From the NCBI GenBank assembly GCA_029260215.1, contig JAJDDQ010000064.1, forward strand, positions 1 through 64,000: DNA of 64,000 bases. The letters are read 5' to 3'. This DNA comes from Phycisphaerae bacterium (GTDB taxonomy: Bacteria > Planctomycetota > Phycisphaerae > UBA1845). Shown here piece by piece: positions 43,169-51,487 of the stretch. Both the position numbers and the translations under genes were made by a program. The notes beneath the pieces are model-generated. The model searched no databases and was not told where the DNA came from. It was given only the letters and a program-made list of their open reading frames with translations. The first letter of the stretch is position 1, and each line of letters begins with the position of its first letter.

Positions 43169-43827
43169 GTGAAGCTGGCACCTCCGTGGTACGGCTGACC
43201 TCCGCACAGGTCCGTTGCGCGGACGGAATCCGGAATACGCGTCGGATTCTTCGTGGCGGTCGGCTGAGGGTACCACAGCCAAGGTTCACGTTCAACGAGT
43301 TTTGTCCTCTGCATGCAGTGTAACAAGTGTTCGATAGCCGCGAACAGGCCTCACTTCCGCCGGCGTTTCGCACCAGAACACGAGCAATTGACAGGCCGCC
43401 TGAACCGGTAGTTCACAACGCATCCGCCAAGGTCGAGACCGCTCAATCGGGGAGTATGCGGGGCGATGCCGACCAATGGGGGTTGGGCGTTGGGCAACCG
43501 CATGATGTCATGTCGGGGGTGTGAAAAGATCGCTCTGGCAAATGATCCAACCGCGTGTTTGAGACGGACATCACGCAAGACCCGATCGGGCTGCTTTTTC
43601 ACGCGGAAAACGATGCGGATCGTTCAAGCTCCTTGCTGGCTGACGTCGGCGGCTCGTACGGGGTCATCACACCCGTTCGCCGTCCCGAGGTACATCGCCG
43701 GTGCCCTGATCGTCAAATAACGGGCGTTGGGCCGCACAATTGACAGATAAATTGGCGCTTTATCGCACCGGAGGGGATAGAATCGGAGGCCATCAGGACA
43801 AACTTTGCCGATCTTGAGGTGTGTAAC
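43169..43827. other. 659-base gap, no gene seen
   Basis: No supported gene lies between smc and the divergent ECF sigma gene. A TTGACA at 43740-43745 could be a -35 for the sigma gene, but no good -10 follows at the right distance. Short frames here have no motif. Confidence 0.45.
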
Positions 43828-44451
43828 ATGTCTACCAAGCGCGAAAACGGCAACGAGCAGCGAGTCGTGACCGACGAAATGGTCGCGGAAGTTTACGGTG
43901 ATCTGCGACGCATCGCGAAGCTCTACTTCAATCGTCAGCCTTGCGGATTCACGCTTCAACCGACGGACCTGGTGAACGAAGCCTACCTTCACCTGGCTGA
44001 ACACAGCCACGAGGATTGGAAGGACTCGGCCCACTTTCGCGCGATCGCCACGCGCAAAATCTGGCAGGTGCTGGTGGATCATCATCGCAAGCGTCACAGT
44101 CAGAAACGCGGCGGACCGGGGCTGAATCGATCCGCCGCGACCGTCGCGGACGGGCCGACGGACGATGCGGGATCGGCTGCGGTTCGGCGGCGGGTTCCTC
44201 TGGAATCCGTGCCTGTCGAGTGGTGCGACCGATCGGTTGACCTGCTTGATCTGGCAGACGCGCTGGAAGCGTTGGCGGCTGAGAGCGAGCGTTACAGTCG
44301 GGTGGTCATGTTGCATTGGTTCGGCGGTATGAAATACGCGGATGTGGCGCTGTGTCTGGGGGTCAGTGCGAGCACGGTGGAGAAGAATTTCCGCCACGCA
44401 CTGGCGCGGATGAACCGCTGGTTGGAAAGTGAAAAGGGCGATGTCCACTAG
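43828..44451 (+). CDS. ECF-type RNA polymerase sigma factor
   Basis: A 207-residue sigma-70 family factor of the extracytoplasmic-function class. The sigma-2 region is LRRIAKLYFNRQPCGFTLQP, with the TDLVNEAYLHLAEHSHEDWK core and AHFRAIATRKIWQVLVDHHR. A linker of about 55 residues precedes the sigma-4 helix-turn-helix YADVALCLGVSASTVEKNFR. This layout belongs to the ECF group often paired with kinases in Planctomycetota. The start is the ATG at 43828. Its 3' end overlaps the kinase gene by 11 bases. No anti-sigma factor is visible, so control could be exerted by the kinase, by inference. Confidence 0.9.
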   Translation: MSTKRENGNEQRVVTDEMVAEVYGDLRRIAKLYFNRQPCGFTLQPTDLVNEAYLHLAEHSHEDWKDSAHFRAIATRKIWQVLVDHHRKRHSQKRGGPGLNRSAATVADGPTDDAGSAAVRRRVPLESVPVEWCDRSVDLLDLADALEALAAESERYSRVVMLHWFGGMKYADVALCLGVSASTVEKNFRHALARMNRWLESEKGDVH

Positions 44452-45682
44452 CCATCTTGAACATGTTGGAGCCGTTCTGGAGCGCGTTCTGGTGGCAAGC
44501 CCCGACGAACGCGCGGGGCTGATCGATCGCATCTGCGGCCAGAACACAGCCCTGCGACACGACATAGAATCACTGCTTCCCTACTACGAATCGGCTGACG
44601 GTGTTGAACCCCGGCGGGTCGGCGGGACGACGCTTGGTCTGCGCAGCATCACGCATCTCGCGCTGGAGGGCGGAAAACTCTCGGAACAGGACGACGGCGA
44701 TAATTGGCCTGAGCCGCCGTTCTCGATCGGTTTCTATCGCGTCGTGGGGAAGCTGGGCGAAGGCGGAATGGGCATGGTTTATCGGGCTGTGCATCCGACG
44801 CTGCATTGTTCGGTGGCGATCAAGGTTGTCGGGCGCGATCTGTTCTCCGAGGAGGATTACTGGCGATTTGCGGCTGAGATGGAAATTCACCGGCAACTGC
44901 GTCATCCAGGCATCGCCCGTATGATTCACAGTGGTGAATTCGAGTGGCTTGACGAGCGTGAAGCACCGCGCGCCGCGCACACGCGACCGTACATCGTGGT
45001 CGAATACATCGACGGCGAGACGTTGACCAAGCATGCCAACGAACGCGGGCTGGATGCGTGGTCGCGGTTGAAACTTCTGCTGCCGGTGTGTGAAGCCGTC
45101 GATCACGCACACCGGCGGGGTATTGTTCATTGCGATCTCAAGCCGGACAACATTCTGGTGGATTCAGCCGGGAATCCGAAGGTTCTTGACTTCGGCATTG
45201 CGCGGATGCCCGATTTTCAGTCCACGCGGCTGTCCAAGGATCGCCAGAGATTCATCGGGTCACGCGCCTACGCAAGCCCGGAGCAGCAAACCGGGCACAA
45301 TGAGCGGGTGACACCGCGCAGCGATGTCTACGCCCTCGCCATCGTGGCCTATGAACTATTTTCCGGCGAACGGCCCGAGCGATGCAAGGGGCTGGTTGTT
45401 CTCAATAAGCGCACGTTTCTTGCGAACGCTTCGGATACACACGATCGCGACTTCAGACACGAGGTTTTCGAAGTGCTGGCGGCCGCCCTGCGCTTGCGGC
45501 GGGGGTTGTCCTTTGCGACGGCGGGCGCGTTTGGGGAAGCGCTGGACAAGATATTGCGCTCGGGCGGCGAACGCGGACACGATACGAAAAAGAAGGACTC
45601 AGCCGACACGCGCACGATCGCCGGGGCGCTTCAAGCGGTGCTGCGCACGCGCATCAACTTCGGCCTGCGATTTCGCCATTGA
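44441..45682 (+). CDS. Ser/Thr protein kinase linked to ECF sigma factor
   Basis: A 413-residue cytoplasmic kinase. The glycine-rich loop GKLGEGGMGMVYRA, catalytic lysine K128 (SVAIKVV), catalytic loop HCDLKPDN (D232) and DFG (250-252) are present. The HRD arginine is replaced by Cys231, making it a non-RD kinase. An N-terminal helical stretch of about 95 residues precedes the kinase domain and has no known motif. There is no transmembrane segment or sensor domain. It overlaps the sigma gene by 11 bases, which suggests co-expression and regulation of the sigma factor. Confidence 0.92.
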   Translation: MSTSHLEHVGAVLERVLVASPDERAGLIDRICGQNTALRHDIESLLPYYESADGVEPRRVGGTTLGLRSITHLALEGGKLSEQDDGDNWPEPPFSIGFYRVVGKLGEGGMGMVYRAVHPTLHCSVAIKVVGRDLFSEEDYWRFAAEMEIHRQLRHPGIARMIHSGEFEWLDEREAPRAAHTRPYIVVEYIDGETLTKHANERGLDAWSRLKLLLPVCEAVDHAHRRGIVHCDLKPDNILVDSAGNPKVLDFGIARMPDFQSTRLSKDRQRFIGSRAYASPEQQTGHNERVTPRSDVYALAIVAYELFSGERPERCKGLVVLNKRTFLANASDTHDRDFRHEVFEVLAAALRLRRGLSFATAGAFGEALDKILRSGGERGHDTKKKDSADTRTIAGALQAVLRTRINFGLRFRH

Positions 45683-45696
45683 GCGCAGTCGGGCGG

Positions 45697-46191
45697 CTAC
45701 GATTTGACGTCGAGGTTTTGTCCTGATGCGCCCGCGCCGGCGGATTGTCCTTCGGTGGATGTCTGCACGGCGTAGGAGGATTGCACGAGCGTCGATTGCT
45801 GCTGAATCTGAACCACGTTTGTGGCGGAAAAGAGCGTGAACTGCCCCTGTCTGCCCATTGTATTGAGACCCGCGACCAGCCCGCCAAGCTCGGCGGCGCG
45901 CGACTGCGATGCGTCCTCACCACGAGAAAGCAGGGCTTCGAGAATAATCATCGCCAGGATCATGCGCAGTTGCTGATCCGCAGCCATCTCAGGCCCGAAC
46001 GAAGCCAGCAGAGTGTCTACCTGCGTCTGTACCTGAATAGCGGTATCGCTAATTCCGGACGCGCCCTGCATCATGGCTTGCGAAATGCCTTCTACAGCCG
46101 AGCCTCGCGCGGGCGGTTGGCTGATTGCGGTGGCGTAGCCGGCGGTGCTTGTGCTGCTCATACCTGCGGTGCTGATGCGCATTGTTTCCAT
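45697..46191 (-). CDS. hypothetical protein, low-complexity ends
   Basis: A 164-residue protein from the ATG at 46191, preceded by a GAAGGGG Shine-Dalgarno. The first 50 residues are Ser/Thr/Ala/Gly-rich and probably flexible. The middle is helical (AIQVQTQVDTLLASFGPEM and LRMILAMIILEALLSRGED), and the end is Gln/Ser-rich (VQIQQQSTLVQSSYAVQTS). I do not recognise a family. The flexible-helix-flexible layout resembles secreted or filament-forming small proteins, but no signal peptide is seen. It is convergent with the kinase gene, 14 bases away. Confidence 0.6.
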   Translation of the reverse strand: METMRISTAGMSSTSTAGYATAISQPPARGSAVEGISQAMMQGASGISDTAIQVQTQVDTLLASFGPEMAADQQLRMILAMIILEALLSRGEDASQSRAAELGGLVAGLNTMGRQGQFTLFSATNVVQIQQQSTLVQSSYAVQTSTEGQSAGAGASGQNLDVKS

Positions 46192-46559
46192 AGGTTTCCC
46201 CTTCCTCGCGGTTCGGTTGTGTATCAGGTCGTTCGCAAGGACGAGGCCTGCGGCGTGTGCGACGGTCGATTTGCTCACAAGTAACGCGGTGAGTCGCACT
46301 TACGATCACAGGGGGGTGTTGACGGTTAGCGTGATTGGCGGCGAGATGTTGATCTGACGCAACGTTCATGTTGCCAAAAAACGACCCGAAAGCGGGACGG
46401 TGCGAGAGGCTGCCGGTGTCACGATTTTCTTGACAACGGGACACCGTCCCATATTATTTTGGTCGCGCCGGGGTCGGGGCTTGGGGAATTCGTGATTCAG
46501 CCCGACCGCAATGATCGCAGCGCGACTACGAGCATTCTACACCGAGGCAGGCTGCAAAT
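46192..46559. other. 368-base regulatory gap before ispE
   Basis: No gene is supported. The stretch holds the ispE promoter at 46430-46457 and, upstream, a second GGGACGGTG at about 46394-46402 that matches part of the promoter inverted repeat. Confidence 0.45.
46430..46457 (+). promoter_or_regulatory. promoter with inverted-repeat operator in the spacer
   Basis: A perfect -35 TTGACA (46430-46435) and a -10-like TATTAT (46452-46457) are 16 bases apart. Within the spacer, GGGAC (46438-46442) and GTCCC (46446-46450) form a perfect inverted repeat around ACC. Such placement is typical of a repressor operator. It lies about 100 bases before ispE. Confidence 0.6.
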
Positions 46560-47438
46560 TTGGTTAACGCAATTCCACGTAAACGAGTCTGTCTGCACTC
46601 TCCCGCCAAGATCAACTTGAGCCTCGAGGTTCTCCGCCGGCGTGAGGACGGTTTTCACGAAATACGGTCCGTCGCGCGTGGGATCGATCTGCACGACACG
46701 CTGAGCATCGAAGCGACTGGCGACCGGGAATTGACGCTCACCTGTAATGTGGATGACCTGCCGACCGACGAACGCAACCTGATTGTCCAAGCTTGGCGCG
46801 CGCTGGCTGATTCGCAGGGCGCGTCGATTTCTTTGGACAAGCGCATTCCGATCGGAGCGGGGTTGGGCGGGGGCAGTTCCAATGCAGCGGCTGCCCTGCT
46901 CGCGATGAACGACTTGTTCGCGATGGGCTGTTCATTGGATGAACTGGCTCGGATCGGCTCGAAGATCGGTTCGGACGTCGCGTTGTTTTTTCACCTGCCT
47001 GCGGTACGGTTGTCTGGGCGTGGCGAGTGCGTGGAACCGATCGCGTTGTCGTGGAGCGGGTTCGTGCTGCTGGCGTACGCTGAGCGACCGGTTTCGACAG
47101 CGTGTGTCTACGCAGCCTGGAAACTCGCGGACCGGCGTGCGGATGTGGACATGAACGCTTTGACGGAAGCACGGTTGGCTGACACCTTGGCGGAGCTTTG
47201 CAGCAACGATTTGGAACCGGCTGTCTGTCGTGTGGCACCGTGGGCGGGGGAATTATGGGAAAGGGTCGGCGCACACATGCCGAGGCCTGCGCGTATTTCG
47301 GGCGCGGGTGGGACGGTTTTTGCGTTGTTCGACGACCGTCTTGAGGCTGAGTATTTTCGTGACAAACTAAAGGACGACACCAGGCGTGTTGAGACGGACA
47401 TCGTCCCCACGCTCGCGCATTCACTGACACTGGATTAA
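46560..47438 (+). CDS. ispE: 4-diphosphocytidyl-2-C-methyl-D-erythritol kinase IspE
   Basis: A 292-residue GHMP kinase of the MEP isoprenoid pathway, phosphorylating the 2-hydroxyl of CDP-methylerythritol. Motifs are SPAKINLSLEVLRRREDGFH at the N-terminus, the ATP-binding PIGAGLGGGSSNAAAALLAM, and the C-terminal ARISGAGGTVFALF. The start is a TTG at 46560; no ATG precedes SPAKINL, and the lead of 13 residues is normal. It is followed after 12 bases by the spoVG homologue, a neighbourhood also known around ispE-spoVG in Firmicutes. The strong upstream promoter probably drives both. Confidence 0.94.
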   Translation: MVNAIPRKRVCLHSPAKINLSLEVLRRREDGFHEIRSVARGIDLHDTLSIEATGDRELTLTCNVDDLPTDERNLIVQAWRALADSQGASISLDKRIPIGAGLGGGSSNAAAALLAMNDLFAMGCSLDELARIGSKIGSDVALFFHLPAVRLSGRGECVEPIALSWSGFVLLAYAERPVSTACVYAAWKLADRRADVDMNALTEARLADTLAELCSNDLEPAVCRVAPWAGELWERVGAHMPRPARISGAGGTVFALFDDRLEAEYFRDKLKDDTRRVETDIVPTLAHSLTLD

Positions 47439-47450
47439 GGACACACACTC

Positions 47451-48569
47451 ATGGATATTTCGGAAGTACGCGTCAAGCTGATACAGAACCCCACGGACCG
47501 ATTGAAAGCTTTTTGCTCGGTCACTTTCGACGAGGACTTCGTCGTCCGCGACATCAAGATTATTGAAGGCACGACGGGTATTTTTGTGGCGATGCCTTCG
47601 CGCAAGCTGACCGACCACTGCCCGAAATGCAACTCCAAAAACCACCTGCGTGCCCGCCACTGCAACGAGTGCGGCGGATCGCTTCCGCCGGAGCGTGTGC
47701 GTCGTGACGACGCGGGCCGGCGAAAGCTGCACGCGGACATCGCCCACCCGATCAACTCCCCGTGTCGCCAGACGCTGCAAGAGCGTGTGGTGGAGGCGTT
47801 TCAGGCAGAGCTTCAAGCCTCCGAAAAGCCGGACTACAAACCCCAGTTCGATGAAGACTACGAGGATCGATTCGAAGAACCGGAACCGGAATCGAATTCG
47901 GATTCGGATTCGGATTCGGAATTCGACGTGGTGGAAGACAGTTTGGACGGCGTCACCGGTTTCAAGTCCAACGCTTTCGAGGAGACCGACGAAATCGAAG
48001 AGTCCGATGACTTTGACAACGCCGAGGCAGAGGAAAAAACGGTCGAGTCTTCCGACGAATACGGCCAAATGATCGCGGACCTGAAACGCGACGCGGAAGC
48101 ACGTCGCGGGTCGGACGGCGGGGGTGGTGGTGGTCGACGCGGTGCCAACCATCGCGACGCGGGGAAGCCGCGCCTTGGCGAGGAACAGCGACCTGCGGAA
48201 CCCGACACCCGTGACCAGCGTGACACCAGAGGAGATCGCACCGGAACGGAACGAGGTCGTAAGCCAAGGGATTCAAAACCGCGTCCCGAACCCAGGGCGG
48301 AATCGAAGCCCGATCGCAAACCGGAGCCGAAACCCGAGCCCAGGCGGCAACCGGAGCCGCCGCGCGAGTTGGTCACAACGCCGGTCCAGGCTCAAGACTC
48401 CAATGAGGAAACCGCTTTCGGGATCGGCATCGATGAGCCGGTGAAACGGAAGAGTACGCGTGAGGCTGCCCCACCGGCACCCCCGGTCAAGACCCCGCCG
48501 GCTGAACCGGTGAAGACCGAGTCGCACGGCTTCGATGACGACGATGATTTCGGTGCGGGGTTGGCGTAG
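47451..48569 (+). CDS. spoVG: SpoVG-family protein with inserted zinc ribbon and long disordered tail
   Basis: A 372-residue protein; ordinary SpoVG is under 100. Residues 1-52 are the SpoVG strand-helix core ([40 protein letters not shown]). Residues 53-93 are an insert with four cysteines C57, C60, C71 and C74 in a zinc-ribbon pattern (CPKC...CNEC). The core then resumes at 95 with ADIAHPINS and a C-terminal helix. Residues 125-372 are acidic then Pro/Arg/Lys-rich low complexity (DSDSDSEFD and repeated PEPKPEP). SpoVG proteins bind nucleic acid and affect septation and gene expression in Firmicutes. It is co-transcribed with ispE. Confidence 0.85.
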   Translation: MDISEVRVKLIQNPTDRLKAFCSVTFDEDFVVRDIKIIEGTTGIFVAMPSRKLTDHCPKCNSKNHLRARHCNECGGSLPPERVRRDDAGRRKLHADIAHPINSPCRQTLQERVVEAFQAELQASEKPDYKPQFDEDYEDRFEEPEPESNSDSDSDSEFDVVEDSLDGVTGFKSNAFEETDEIEESDDFDNAEAEEKTVESSDEYGQMIADLKRDAEARRGSDGGGGGGRRGANHRDAGKPRLGEEQRPAEPDTRDQRDTRGDRTGTERGRKPRDSKPRPEPRAESKPDRKPEPKPEPRRQPEPPRELVTTPVQAQDSNEETAFGIGIDEPVKRKSTREAAPPAPPVKTPPAEPVKTESHGFDDDDDFGAGLA

Positions 48570-48739
48570 CGGTACGGAAGGCGAAGGACGAAGTAAATCG
48601 CGGCATACGGGCTGTGTCTCGGCGCGCCCGATTGGGCGTTTTCGAGACGACTTGCGCAGTGTCACACATGAACTGATGGGTAATTCGAACCACGACGGTG
48701 CGTGCGGAAACAGGCGTAATAGACGGTTATCGTAGTCCA

Positions 48740-48770
48740 CTGCTTCCTTACGGGCGCGGCTCTGTTCGTC
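48740..48770. repeat. dispersed repeat family A, copy 4
   Basis: CTGCTTCCTTACGGGCGCGG plus CTCTGTTCGTC, the same variant as copy 1 at 11024, with similarity continuing about 30 bases further. It lies between the spoVG stop and the convergent CBS-domain gene. Confidence 0.7.
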
Positions 48771-48799
48771 TTTTCATATCGAACAATGTCTGACAAAGG

Positions 48800-49246
48800 T
48801 TAGCGTGTGCCTTCGACCAGGTATTCGTGCAGATACTCTATCGTGCGCTGTTGCTCGCGCTGTTCGAGTGCGACGATGTCACCGATGGAGACGATGCCGA
48901 CCAGCTTGCTCTCGCTGACCACGGGCAAATGGCGGATGCGCTTTTCGGTCATCACGCCGCGACACTCCGCCACCGTTGAATCAGGGTGACAACACGCGAC
49001 GGGCGAGGTCATGACGGCGGCAACTTTAGTCGTTTGGGGATTCTGACTCTCGGCCACCACGCGACACATGATGTCTCGCTCGGTGAAGATTCCGACTACT
49101 TTCTGATCGCGTGTGACGACCAAGGCGCCGATGCGGCGGACGTTCATGCGCTTGGCAGCGTCGATCACAAGATCGCCTTCGCGTACGTTGGCAACTTCCC
49201 CGGTCTTGCGTGCGAGAATGTCTTTGACGGTCGGCATGACATGCAT
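48800..49246 (-). CDS. tandem CBS-domain protein
   Basis: A 148-residue protein of two CBS motifs forming one Bateman module. The first is VREGDLVIDAAKRMNVRRIG and ALVVTRDQKVVGIFTERDIM; the second is TVAECRGVMTEKRIRHLPVV with LVGIVSIGDIVALE. Such stand-alone modules bind adenosine nucleotides and may regulate enzymes; the ligand is not determined. A GAAAGGA Shine-Dalgarno supports the ATG at 49246, with the ATG at 49237 as an alternative. It lies 51 bases downstream of trxB on the same strand. Confidence 0.9.
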   Translation of the reverse strand: MHVMPTVKDILARKTGEVANVREGDLVIDAAKRMNVRRIGALVVTRDQKVVGIFTERDIMCRVVAESQNPQTTKVAAVMTSPVACCHPDSTVAECRGVMTEKRIRHLPVVSESKLVGIVSIGDIVALEQREQQRTIEYLHEYLVEGTR

Positions 49247-49297
49247 CCTTTCGAATGGTAAACCTTCGCCCGGACAATCAGAACGCGACGCCGCCCG

Positions 49298-50332
49298 TCA
49301 GTCAATGCCTTTTTCCGCAAGCCAGCGTTCGGCATCGATGGCGGCTTTGCATCCCATCCCCGCAGCGGTGACGGCTTGTCGATACACGTGGTCGGCGACA
49401 TCGCCGGCGGTGAAGACGCCTTCGACGCTGGTGAAGGACCGTCCGGGGTCGGTCAACTTAACGTAGCCCGCACTGTCGAGGTCGAGTTGCCCGTTGAGAA
49501 ACTGGGTAATTGGCGTGTGGCCTATGGCGAGAAACAGCCCGTGGATCGGGATTTCGCGTTCCGCCCCGTTCTGGGTGTCCTTCAGCCGAACGCCCGATAT
49601 CTTCTCATCACCGAGCACATCGATGACGGTCGTGTTCCACAGAACTTCGAGCTTTGGATTGTCGAGGGCGCGCTGCTGCATGATTTTGCTGGCGCGCAGC
49701 TCGTTACGCCGGTGGATGAGGTAGACCTTGCTTGCGAACTTGGTCAGATAGCTGGCTTCCTCGATGGCGGAATCGCCGCCACCGACGACGGCTAATTCCG
49801 TGTCGCGAAACATGGGCAGAGCGCCGTCGCAAACGGCGCAGGCACTGACGCCGCCCCCGGTTTGTGCCAAACGCTGCTCGTTTTCCAGGTTGAGCCAATT
49901 GGCCTTCGCGCCGGTCGCGATGATGACCGCCTGGGCCTGACATTCGTAACCGCCGTCGCCGACAATGTTGAAAGGTCTCTTGGAGAGGTCGAGTTCGCGG
50001 GCATTTTGGAAAATTTGATAGAGCGTGTCGTTGCTCAGTTGGTCCAGCGTTTTGACGCCGTCGTCGGTGACGACGCGCGTGCCGAAGCGCATGGCCTGCT
50101 GATAGAAAAGCTGCATCATTTCGGGGCCCATAATACCCTTTGGAAAGCCGGGGTAGTTTTCGACGTCGGTGGTGAGCATGAGCTGCCCGCCTGGGACGAG
50201 GTCTTTGCCTTCGCCGCGACCGGGGAAAACGAGCGGGTTGAGATTCGCCCGGGCTGCGTAGATGGCTGCGGTCCAGCCGGCTGGTCCTGACCCTACGATG
50301 ACGAGTTTTTCAATAGTGCTGTTGCCTGACAT
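49298..50332 (-). CDS. trxB: thioredoxin-disulfide reductase
   Basis: A 344-residue FAD/NADPH enzyme that reduces thioredoxin. The FAD-binding [20 protein letters not shown] motif, redox centre CAVCDG, NADPH-binding [15 protein letters not shown] and the C-terminal [20 protein letters not shown] are all present. A small insertion ([20 protein letters not shown] region) is as expected for the family. The length is slightly above the usual 315-330 residues because of about 15 extra residues in FAD-domain loops. The neighbouring CBS gene on the same strand has no known link. Confidence 0.95.
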   Translation of the reverse strand: MSGNSTIEKLVIVGSGPAGWTAAIYAARANLNPLVFPGRGEGKDLVPGGQLMLTTDVENYPGFPKGIMGPEMMQLFYQQAMRFGTRVVTDDGVKTLDQLSNDTLYQIFQNARELDLSKRPFNIVGDGGYECQAQAVIIATGAKANWLNLENEQRLAQTGGGVSACAVCDGALPMFRDTELAVVGGGDSAIEEASYLTKFASKVYLIHRRNELRASKIMQQRALDNPKLEVLWNTTVIDVLGDEKISGVRLKDTQNGAEREIPIHGLFLAIGHTPITQFLNGQLDLDSAGYVKLTDPGRSFTSVEGVFTAGDVADHVYRQAVTAAGMGCKAAIDAERWLAEKGID

Positions 50333-50438
50333 GCGGTTGATTGCTCCGATTGACTGAACCCATGATTGTCGTGCCGCGTAAGCTCATCATAGTCTCCGTC
50401 ACGATGCGTTGGCAACCTGAAGCGATGCGACGGCTTGA

Positions 50439-50467
50439 TTGACCGGTGTGATGGGTACGACTAGACT
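50439..50467 (+). promoter_or_regulatory. promoter of the gluzincin-type lipoprotein gene
   Basis: TTGACC (50439-50444) and TAGACT (50462-50467) are separated by 17 bases, 27 bases before the ATG at 50495. A GAGGA Shine-Dalgarno lies between. Confidence 0.5.
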
Positions 50468-50494
50468 CGCGCGAACCTTAGAGGATCCTGCCCC

Positions 50495-51475
50495 ATGAGT
50501 ATCGGCCCCTGCAAACACGTCATTGTTCCGGCAGTTCTATGCGCGTTGCTCGGCAGCGGGTGCGAATCGACATCGGATCACGCGTTCAATACCGGTCCGA
50601 TTCAACAGGAGCGTACGGACTGGCAGGATGGGCCGGCGAAGGGCACGCGCATTCGCACGGATCATTTTGACATTTACACGACGATGGACGATCCGCAGTT
50701 CGTCGATTTCCTCCCGGGATACCTGGAATCGAGCTACTTGTTTTTTGCGTCGCTGCTCCCGCAGGGCGACTCAAACGAGTCGGGCAGAATGCAGACATTC
50801 ATTCTGGGCAACCGCCTCGAATGGGAAAAATTCGTGCGCAAGCGGTTTCCGAGCCGGTACGCAACGTACCGCCGAATCACTGCTGGCGGTTTTTCCGAAG
50901 GCAATACGTGTGTGGTGTACAACATCGGCAGGTCGGCTACTTTGAGTGTCTTAGCCCATGAAGGCCTGCATCAATATGTCGCTGGCGCATTTTCAGAGCC
51001 GCTGCCCGCGTGGTTGAACGAGGGTTTGGCGACCTATTGCGAATCGGTCGAGTTTCGCAAATCCGTACCGCATTTCACGCCGCAGCGAAACTCGTTTCGT
51101 ACGAACCACCTGCGTGCTGCCTGTTCAGCCGGCGACTTGATCTCGCTGCGCGATCTGCTCGCCACCAATGCGGGCAAAGTGATCGCAGGGAACAAGTCCA
51201 CGAATACAGCCACCTACTACGCTCAGGCATGGTCGCTTGTCGTGTTTCTGCAACATGGAAAAGGCGGAAAATACGCGGGCGGATTCCGCCGAATGCTGAA
51301 AGATATCGCGAACGGCACCATTCGTATCGAAGCACAGGCCGCCCGCGTGACGGCTGAGAAACCGTCGGAAACAAGCTACGGCGAATCGGTATTCCTGGCC
51401 TACTTCACCGACGATCTGGAACGCTTCGAGGCGGAGCTTTATCAGTTCATTCGGAAGACGTGCTGGGGAAATTGA
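50495..51475 (+). CDS. lipoprotein with gluzincin-type metalloprotease motif (DUF1570-like)
   Basis: A 326-residue lipoprotein: signal VIVPAVLCALLGSGC with a lipobox at C23. The domain has HEGLH (H155-H159) followed by LNEGLATY with a third glutamate (E176), the HExxH...E arrangement of gluzincin peptidases. The surrounding LAHEGLHQYVAGAFSEPLPA and the later YYAQAWSLVVFLQHGKGG are typical of Planctomycetota DUF1570-type proteins. It probably acts in the periplasm or on the outer membrane; the substrate is unknown. It has its own promoter and is convergent with queA, 12 bases away. Confidence 0.8.
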   Translation: MSIGPCKHVIVPAVLCALLGSGCESTSDHAFNTGPIQQERTDWQDGPAKGTRIRTDHFDIYTTMDDPQFVDFLPGYLESSYLFFASLLPQGDSNESGRMQTFILGNRLEWEKFVRKRFPSRYATYRRITAGGFSEGNTCVVYNIGRSATLSVLAHEGLHQYVAGAFSEPLPAWLNEGLATYCESVEFRKSVPHFTPQRNSFRTNHLRAACSAGDLISLRDLLATNAGKVIAGNKSTNTATYYAQAWSLVVFLQHGKGGKYAGGFRRMLKDIANGTIRIEAQAARVTAEKPSETSYGESVFLAYFTDDLERFEAELYQFIRKTCWGN

Positions 51476-51487
51476 TCCGCAACAACG

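Noticed and set aside
43546..43600. A CCCGATCGGG palindrome followed by a T-run, as a possible terminator.
   Set aside because: Only three base pairs can form around a loop, so a functional hairpin is not supported.
47890..47925. A short-period GGATTC repeat that looked like a possible CRISPR or satellite array.
   Set aside because: It is a coding repeat for the Asp-Ser run in the spoVG homologue, with no spacers. No CRISPR array is seen anywhere in the window.
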